Assembly (NCBI GenBank): GCA_949128115.1 | Contig: OX421963.1 | Location: 83,833,602 to 83,897,601 of the forward strand | From: Anaspis maculata | Taxonomy: Eukaryota > Arthropoda > Insecta > Coleoptera > Scraptiidae | Length of the DNA stretch: 64,000 bases | Reading direction: 5' to 3' | In this document: positions 56,213 to 64,000 of the stretch, piece by piece | Position numbering within the stretch: position 1 is the first letter of the stretch | How the letters are laid out: each line of letters begins with the position of its first letter | Notes under the pieces: generated by a model | The model's database searches: none | The model's input: only the letters and a program-made list of their open reading frames with translations | What the model was told of the DNA's origin: nothing | Position numbers and translations under genes: made by a program

Positions 56213-58038
56213 CCCAAGTAACATTTACCCGACTTCCGACCAAATTTTCACCAATTCCGACGTCGGAATTAGTGCAAATTTTGGTCGGATGGCGACCAAT
56301 ATTTGAGAGTCACGAGGCGACGTTGGAACAACGTTGCCTTTACGTCGGCAACCCGACGTCCCCCATGCAACTAAAACCGACGTTGGCACAACGTCGGTAA
56401 ATACAACGTTGGCGCATCCAACGTCGGATGGACGTTGGGATACCCAAAGTTGGACACGGTGGGTATTTTTATACCTAATGCGACCAAATCAGTCTGTAGT
56501 TATATTTGGGCAAGCTTGGACAACGTCGGCTGACGTCGGCATACCCAACGTTGGGATATGCAACGTCGGCTGGACGTTGGCGTATCCAACGTTGGATTCG
56601 GTGTATATTTTTGTACCTAATGCGACCAGTCTAGTCTGGTGTAACTGTCGTCCAGATTTCGGCCCCGCAGGGCCGGCGCTAGGCATGAATCGGCGAAGCC
56701 CCTGATTCAGGCGGCAAATTCCAGGGGTGGCAAATTCTGGAGGCAAAATGTTCCAAAATTTCATTTTGTATTTTTTTCACTTCAAGAAGCCGTGGCGCCG
56801 CCCCTGTGTTAGATTCCAGGCGTAATTTGAGAGGTCCGGAAATGACCTGGCACGCGGAAACGTCATGCACCAGTTTCCAAATTTTATTGTTGGGATTGCA
56901 CCCGGGGTTGTATAAAGTGTAGTAAAATCAAAAAAAAATATGGGTATAGGACATAGGTATATAGACTTGACCATTGTTAGATCACGTCCGATGAAAGCGG
57001 AAAAATTGAGCTTCGGTTCAGATGGCAAAATACCTAGCGCCGACCCGGCCCTGGGCGAAAACGGCCGGGACCGCGGCATCAATGGACATTATTACCCACT
57101 ATGCTGGGTGGCCCTGGACTTGTGCACGGCGTTTTGGTGCAATTGTATATACGCCGACTATAGGTCGGATTAGGTCGGCATTGGTACAATAAATCAAACC
57201 AGAAGTCAGAATTGGTCGGAATTGGTCTAGAAATTTATACTCGTATAAAGTCGGATTTAGTCAGTATAGGTAGAAAGAGCCCACGCGGCCGTTTTTTCTT
57301 CCAATATCAAAACAACAAGAATAGGCCATGTTGAAGAAATGCCAATGAAAATCTTTGAAATTATTGAATTCATCATTTTTGAACTCGAGAAACGAAATTA
57401 TGGTGGCTATTGATTAATTAAGTATATATACATACTTCTTTGGTCTTCTTTTATTTTGAGACACGGTGTTTTAATTGATGAATGTTTTAATATAAAATTA
57501 AAATATTTTGAGAACAGCCAAATTTTTGGTGGACGATGAGTATTTTCGACTTAAAACATATTTGTTCATCAGTGAAATTTTCTTCGCATCAAGTTTTCAT
57601 ATCAACCAATCACAAAATTTCATTATTAAAGTTCAGATGCTCTGTTGTCTGTTGTATCTTATACGGCAACATATTGTATTGTGGTAGGTAGTTTTGGTCT
57701 GAATTTGACTGATGGTTGGATTAGGGAAACTTTACCGTCCTATATTTGGAGCTATATTTCTTTAGTACAAAACAGGTTAAATAAAGTCCACCTAATGCGA
57801 CTAGCATAAGTCGGATTAGGTACACGACAGGCGACTTTGGCTACACGTAGGTAAGATGGTCGGATTTGGTCGAGTTTTGGTCGGCAATCACAACGTCGCG
57901 GATGCCAACGTCGTACCGACCCGCATTTCATTGACCAAATGGGTGCAAATGTAAGTCGCCTCAACGTCGCGCGGACGTCGGCTGCCGACCTCAGGTCGCG
58001 AATCGCAACGTTGGCCCGACGTCGGATTGCTACTTGGG
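56213..58038. mobile_element. CGACGT-rich element inserted in gag
   Basis: Ends CCCAAGTAACA and TGCTACTTGGG are inverted and flanked by TT. The subterminal zones are dense in CAACGTCGG, CGACGTTGG and GGTCGGATT phrases on both strands (about 56230-56600 and 57160-58030). No transposase is visible. It carries a nested hAT-like MITE. The TT/2-bp duplication is supported by the restored gag frame. Confidence 0.7.
56668..57053. mobile_element. hAT-like MITE nested in the CGACGT element
   Basis: CAGGGCCGGCGCTAGG at the left pairs with CCTAGCGCCGACCCGGCCCTG at the right. These ends are characteristic of hAT MITEs. I could not see a convincing 8-bp duplication. Confidence 0.55.
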
Positions 58039-59040
58039 TTACCCGGATAATCTATTCAAAGAAGAAAAAAATGAAGCTGCCTGTAGGGCTAAATTGTTGT
58101 AGTTGGATGGAGTTCTTGAAAATTCTATGAAGAAAAACAAGAAGACGGTCGAGAGCAAATTATGGCATTGTCTGGGAAGAGTGAGAAGAATTGATGAGGA
58201 CTTTGAGAGAAAGACGGCCCTACTCAAAGAAGCAACGGCGCTTTACGAGACTTTCATGCAGAAATGTAAGAAAGAAAAACCGGCAGTTCTTGAGGTTCTG
58301 GAGATAACCCTGGATCACGCCCTCAGTATAGGATCAGCACCATACCAGTCGACTTCGAATTCTAGCTTCAGCCACTCCTTAAGTCAGCCTCCTAATGTGA
58401 ATGGGGACTTGAATTTTCCGGAGCCCCTGGCACATCCGTCAATGCTTTCCTTGAAAGGGTAGATGAGTTTAAGACGGCTAGGAATGCACGAGACGACCTG
58501 CTTTTTCATTTTGCTTTGGACCTGTTTGAAGATCGAGCTCTCACGTGGTACCGTTCTGTGCGCCAAAGTTTGATGTCATGGACTGATCTCGTGGACCAGT
58601 TGCGTCAAAAGTTTCAACCACACGACTACAATGAGAAGTTATTCGACGACATCAGACACCGGACTCAGGGTGAGTATGAACTCATCAGGGAAGATTTGGC
58701 GAACATGAATGGCCCATTTGCTCGGCTCAATTGGCAATATTGGAAGATGCTAAGTTGAAGATCTTACAGCAAAATATCGCCCCACCATTTTAGCAAAATC
58801 ATCTAGGATTGGTAGAAATCGATTCAAAAGACCACCTGCGACAGCTGTGTGAAAAACTGGAGGCACGGAGACAAGTTGTTGAGAATTTTGTAGGTAGCTC
58901 CTCCAAGAAAACAACGGAATCTGCTGGAGCCTGATCTGGCTTGTGTGAGTTGTGCTTCTGAGTTGGATGTGGCCACTGCATCTTCAGGCGAGACTTTTGC
59001 TCCTGGATCCAGACCCGCAATTGTTTGTTGGAATAGGATA
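58039..59040 (+). pseudogene. Ty3/gypsy gag, central and C-terminal part
   Basis: After the insertion the frame reads through a charged linker (MKKNKKTVESKLWHCLGR) into the retrotransposon capsid region: LDLFEDRALTWYRSVRQSL, WTDLVDQLRQKF and IRHRTQGEYELIRE. Several frame changes and stops occur (near 58095, 58460 and 58755). A single zinc-knuckle-like IVCWN is reached near 59020 and is cut by the insertion at 59047. The W-Y-R-S and QKFQPHDY motifs are the family core. Confidence 0.75.
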
Positions 59041-59046
59041 GTGATC

Positions 59047-59096
<50 letters not shown>

Positions 59097-59725
59097 CAAG
59101 TTCATTCCTTGATTAGTGACGTTATATACTTGAAACATTTTTTTTCTGAGTTTTCTTGCTACAAATTTTTTTTTTAAAGTTTTCAATCATTTCAAATTTG
59201 GGACGATGACGTCACAATCGTTCATAGGCGGAGAAGCAGGCTTGACAACACTACAGAACTTACCACAAAAAGCACTAGCGTCAACCTGTCAACGCGCATA
59301 ACAGCTGATTGTTAACGCTTCGTGTATCTGTGCGGTGATTCGTGTTGTTCAGTTGTTTTGCTTGAGAATATGGAGCCCAATTATGAACAGGCGACTTCCC
59401 AAAATTTACCCATGGTAAAATCTTCCATGATTTATGAATATTTCAAAACTACATCAGACTTCAATGGTTATGTTATGCTGGCAAACGTCAACGTCAACAC
59501 TGACACACAGGCAACGGAGGTAGGGTCATCCCCACTACTGTCAAAAGATTGAAACGTCACAGCCCGCCATACAGCTCGATGGATTTGAAGTCGTTCGCAA
59601 AAGTAGCCACTTTCAAGGCAGATTTTGAAACACTTGGACCTTTTTTTTCAAATTTTCACGAAACGTAGTCTTGTTATTGAGGCTCTACATTCGATGAGTA
59701 TGATTTTTTTTTATATTTTTCGATG
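59047..59725 (-). mobile_element. Retroposed insertion with 49-bp T tract
   Basis: GTGATC is duplicated at 59041-59046 and 59726-59731. The left edge is 49 T (59048-59096), that is, an A tail on the minus strand. The source of the minus-strand sequence is unknown and has no tRNA-like head. An open plus-strand frame starting MEPNYEQATSQNLPM lies inside (59370-59552); after a shift it gives TTVKRLKRHSP, faintly like the end of a BED zinc finger, but the metal ligands are not evident. Confidence 0.6.
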
Positions 59726-59728
59726 GTG

Positions 59729-61920
59729 ATCACTACCCTATTGCCGAAACTAAGGACACGTCATGACTCAGTGCCGACGGCCCTGCAGAGTAAGCTGCCA
59801 TAAGTGTGGAAGTGTGGATTTTTAGAAGAGCATGGGAATCATACCAAATCTGGGCAGCAAGCAGTGGGGTTTTGCAAGGGACAAAGATGTGGCAACGCTG
59901 GATATTTCGGATCACTTGCGGACGGATCAGAAGCAACAGATGGAAGACCTTGTCAACCGCCATTTTGAGAATAACCCGGCCACACTTGGATGCACCCAGG
60001 TGGTTGGACATAGAATCGTGACGCATTCCTCACCAATAAAAAGTTGATACTACCCCGTCTCCCCGGTAATTCAGAAGGAGATTGACAGGGAATTACAATG
60101 TATGCTGAAACAGGACATTATTTAGAAATCCAACAGCCCTTGGGCCTCTGATAAAAAGAAAGATGGTTCTTTTCGTTCTTGCGTTGATTTTCGGAGATTG
60201 AATGCCGTGACCGAAGAGGGTAGTTATCCACTACCAAATGTGAACCACACTTTACAGAAGCTCATGGACGCAAAATATATGTCGACCCTGGACATCCAAT
60301 CAGCCTATTGACAGGTACCTATGGAAGAGGAGTCCAAGATGTATACAGCCTTCACGGTGCCGAACAGGGTATTATTCCAGTTTGAGAGACTATTGAAAAT
60401 TATTGCGTATTTCAGAAGGTCACTGGGAAAGCGTGAGCGTGATTTTTCTACGACCAAGAAAGAGTGTTTAGGTGTTCTGTGGGCGGTGGAAAGATTTCGC
60501 TCATATTTGAAAGGAATTCCATTTACTGTGGTCACAGACTATCACAGCTTGAAATGGTTGCATAGCCTGAAAGACCCGGTTGGAAGACTTGCGCGCTGGG
60601 CGATCAGACTTCAACAGTATGAATTCCAGATAGTACACCGAAAAGGCCGAGAACACGTTCCAGATATGCTGTCCAGGAGTGTGCCCGTGCTGAATACTGT
60701 TGATGAGTCAGGTCAACCGATACCCAACAAAAGTCATGGAAAACTCGTCACCGACAAATGGTATGAAAATCTTATCCAAAATGTCAAGAAATATCCACAG
60801 AAGTTTCCACAATTCCGCATACAGGATGATGTGCTGTTCAAGTACGTCGTTGATAGATCAGTTGGACGGACGGAGGATTACGAGTGCTGGAAAGAGATTC
60901 TCCCAAAGCCAGGTCGTCCAGGAATGATTAGAAGATTCCACGATGAGCCTACTTCGGGCCATGCCGGTGTTCCCAAGACGTATCATCGTATCGCTGAAAG
61001 CTACAGTTACATGGCCGAAAATGCGACAGGATGTATCCCGGTATATTGCTGGATCCCGCACTTGTCAATCACACAAACTCGTGCAGAGGTTGCCAGTTGG
61101 TCTGATGCATTCGCACGTGCCGCCGCGACGACCCTGGCTGACCATAAGTTTGGATCTAGTTGGGCCGCTCCCTAGGTCAAAAAGAGGACAAAAGTAGGAC
61201 ATCTTGGTTGTTGCAGATATCTTCCCAAAGTTCGTGCTGACTTTTCCTTTACGAAAGGCAATTGCTTCTACTATTGTGAGACACCTCGAAGACAATGTTG
61301 TCCTGATGTTTTGAGTCCCATCTACCATGATTTGTGATAACTGTCCCCAGTTCCTTGGAAAGGAGTAGAATCATCTGGCGAGGAGGTACGAGATCAAATG
61401 CAAATTCACAGCAAACTACCATCCGCAGGCTAACCCCGTAGAGAGAGTGAACCAAGTGGTTGAAACTATGCTTTCTTGCTACGTGGAAGGCGACCAGAGA
61501 AAATGAGACGAATGCCTCCAACATGTTACTTGTGCCATTCACACTTCGCAACACGAGGTTACTCCCTTTACTTCTCACCACATGAATTTTGGTAGAGAAA
61601 TCAACGTGTGTGGAAATCAAAAGCGGGAGGGGTTGGATTCGGAAAGGCCTCCAATTGATCTTTCTGTACGAGATGGAGAGATGTTAAAAATCTATGCTCA
61701 GGTTGGAAAGAAAATAGACTAAGCTAATCAGCGCAGTAAGCAGCACTATGATTTGAGACGTAGAACTGAAGAATATAACATTGGTCAGATGGTTTGGAGG
61801 AGGAGTTTTCCACTGTCTGACGCTACTCGATTTTATACTTCCAAACTAGCTCTCATGTACGTTGGTCCCTATATAATCCAGAAAAAACTGAGTCCATGGA
61901 CAAATGAACAAATAAAGTAA
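59729..61920 (+). pseudogene. Ty3/gypsy pol with reverse transcriptase core deleted
   Basis: Reverse transcriptase start is clear at about 60150-60330 (KKDGSFRSCVDFRRLN, YPLPNVNHTLQKL, STLDIQSAY). At about 60395 the reading passes directly to RNase H (RRSLGKRERDFSTTKKEC, then VVTDYHSLKWL), so the YxDD motif and the first RNase H Asp are deleted. Integrase follows: HDEPTSGHAGVPKTYHRI near 60940, GSRTCQSHK near 61055 with Arg in place of the first zinc Cys, SLDLVGPLPRS, ICDNCPQFLGKE and NPVERVNQVVE for the three catalytic acids, and LALMYVGPYII at 61850. Several frameshifts and stops. No 3' LTR found. Confidence 0.85.
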
Positions 61921-61924
61921 AATC

Positions 61925-63655
61925 ATGGACGTTCCAGTTGAAGAATACCAATGAAATTCCTCAAGGCGTGTGGCTTACTAAGGATCGGAAACCTCATTAG
62001 CCCAGGCTTTTTAGCATTTAACATGAAACAAATTAATCCACGTGCAATCTTCACGGTATCGTACCCACTTAACCTTACTAAACAAGATACTAAAAGTCCC
62101 CACCTTTCCTCCGTGTGCGTCATAATTTTTGAGGGGGGGGGGTAAAAATTTTCATTAAAAAAATTCTAGGACGAGAGTTATCCAGTCATTGGCTTCAAAT
62201 TTATTATATTTGGATACAGTGGGTTATAAGTGAAACTTATTGACAAACTAGATGTCTATGGTTCCCGTGAGGGGAGCTCGGGAGGGGAGCAATTGGTGAC
62301 CTATGCAAGAAATTTGGTTTTCAATAATATTGAGACAATACTGGCATGTTGGGTATCGTTTCCCACTAAATTTGATCTTGCAAATCCGATTATGACATTT
62401 AAATTCTGTTTAAACAATCTTTTGAGCAATTTTTGGCAGAAAAACGTGATTTTGGGACCAAAATAAAGCCGGTTTTTCAATTTGGGTTATTTTTGCGTTT
62501 GATGCATTAATCATTTGGATTCAAGATTGGGTGAATTAAATGGACTTTTCTGCATAAGACTATCATATCATAAACGCGACGTAAGTGGTTACAAGGTGAG
62601 AAAAATAATTTATTGAAAAAAATGTCGAAGTCCTAAATGTCACTCAAAAATATCTCCGCGCAGTTGAAAAAAATGTATTGTAGCTGTAATATGGCTTTGA
62701 TTTCATCTTTCAAGGTTTATTCTTGTAGCCAAAACAATTCTCTAGCTTTCGAAAAAAGAACACTCTACATTAAAATAATAATAATATAACAACAGCAACT
62801 TTCCCGCGGGTATAGCCACATTTTTCAGTTTCAAGCTGGCTCACACCTCACATCAAACCAACTCGATTTTATAGTATTCAAGAAATGATAATTATGTCGA
62901 ATGCCTGATGTAAATGCGTGAAATAGTTGCAGTTATCCATCCTATTCGAAATTTTGAACATTGATGTATTCAACGTGAAAATATCGTAAATTAAAAATCC
63001 ACAATTTTCAAGAGCAAATTATCATTTTTTTCAAATCAAAAATGCTCACAATCTTTCCAAAACAGAGCTCCAACATTGTATTTACATATTAATAATGTAT
63101 TGGAAGTCTAGCACAGCACAGGAAGATTTTTATAGCCATGCTCTGCAAAAAATATCGAATAATTATTATTATAATCTCAAGTTCACTAGTAGTCAAAAAA
63201 AATCCCATCCAGCTTACCATCCGTACTCTTAGCTTATTTTGTCCAATATATTAGTTTCGCTAAAACTCGTCTGTTGATTTCCAAACAATAAATCGATAGT
63301 TACCTCGAATACCTATCGATAGTACCTATACCCATCTAAAATAATAGCTAAGTTATCTAGCACCTAAAGGGACTAAATACATAAGTTTACAAAAATAACA
63401 GATCGTCCTTGTGGTCATACTCAACAAGGTGGGGTAGACTCTCACATGTTGTGCCCCTACAGAACAGAACTTACTTACACATCTGCGAACAAGACAAGGA
63501 AGATCGCCTGCATCTATATTTTAGACCGCAGTTCTTCTTGCAGTTGCAAGACACTATCTTCAAAGGAGTCTCCGGAGCTGGAGGAAGATGCGTCTTGACG
63601 GGGACCAACTACACGTGGGTGCTCCCGCGTAGCCCACCGTGTTGTTTGTTTGCAC
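61925..63655. other. No recognised gene
   Basis: Downstream of pol. GAGGGGGGGGGT at 62131 and GAGGGGAGCTCGGGAGGGG at 62269 are purine-rich and might be polypurine tracts, but no LTR start was found. 62500-63400 is plain AT-rich DNA. Confidence 0.4.
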
Positions 63656-63658
63656 CTA

Positions 63659-63870
63659 GAGTACCTTAGCTATTATTATCTAGCGAAAACCAGAGGTTGA
63701 TCTGAGGTCTAGGAGCCGCGATATTGCGTGAAATGACAGACACACAGACGGACGGACGGACGAATAATGAAATAAAATATATTTGTTGTTTGTCTATCTG
63801 CAGTACCTAAGCTATCATCTAGCAAAAACCCAAGCGCAATCCGAAGTTTAGTAACTGAGATACTGCCGGA
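63659..63870. repeat. Diverged ~143-bp direct duplication with GGAC run
   Basis: AGTACCTTAGCTATTATTAT plus TCTAGCGAAAACC at about 63659 recurs as AGTACCTAAGCTATCA plus TCTAGCAAAAACC at about 63801. A short (GGAC)n with CACACAGACGG lies between. 63871-64000 has nothing recognisable. Confidence 0.5.
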
Positions 63871-64000
63871 CACTGCAGACGGCAATAACAAGAACAAACT
63901 ATAAAAACATGATGCACAAAGAGGAAAATTGAGAAACTGTACCTATTACCTACTCATACGAGTGCTACCAGACCAGATTTAGTCAGTACGATGCTGTGCA

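Overview
This is a eukaryotic, almost certainly arthropod and probably insect window. It is AT-rich, has no bacterial-style gene packing, and is filled with decayed transposable elements that have metazoan/insect hallmarks: Tc1/mariner, pogo, hAT, PIF/Harbinger-like, piggyBac-like (TTAA), THAP/P-like, Ty3/gypsy and Jockey-like sequences, plus tRNA-derived SINEs. A hemipteran fits the style, but nothing in the sequence settles the species. I find no intact host gene, no rRNA and no functional tRNA.

Layout. 0-9.6 kb: two minisatellites (a 16-bp unit and a ~50-bp unit); the ~50-bp array is broken by three elements: a THAP/P-like element (1998-2820), a 4.3-kb long-inverted-repeat element carrying a spliced SAM-domain gene (2930-7211), and a hAT-like element with a SINE inside it (7275-9092). 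10-18 kb: two TTAA elements, a LINE 3' end, nested MITEs, and a Tc1 transposase split by a TA-flanked element. 18.5-20 kb: a TAA-flanked Harbinger-like element holding a 0.9-kb palindrome. 21-25 kb: Ty3/gypsy integrase and LTR pieces in opposed orientation, one LTR invaded by a hAT MITE that is itself invaded by another MITE. 25-27 kb: palindrome inside palindrome. 28-31 kb: a SINE with a 12-bp target duplication split by a long-TIR element with a 9-bp duplication. 31.2-35.4 kb: a hAT element holding a pogo-like element that holds a ~260-bp satellite. 36.7-42.3 kb: a 5.6-kb palindrome. 43.7-45.2 kb: a 1.5-kb palindrome. 45.8-54 kb: a Jockey-like fragment, two matching 251-bp MITEs, a SINE, a second THAP/P-like copy and a TTAA-bounded piggyBac remnant. 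56-62 kb: a broken Ty3/gypsy gag-pol with two large insertions.

How it fits together. The order of insertion can be read from target duplications and repaired reading frames. The less usual signals are the SAM-domain gene in a long-TIR element, the family of long palindromes whose arms carry an ATACAGGGTG-type motif, and a set of TTAA elements that share TTAACnCGTT ends but each carry their own internal palindrome. All coordinates and matches were read by eye; no alignment or database search was run.
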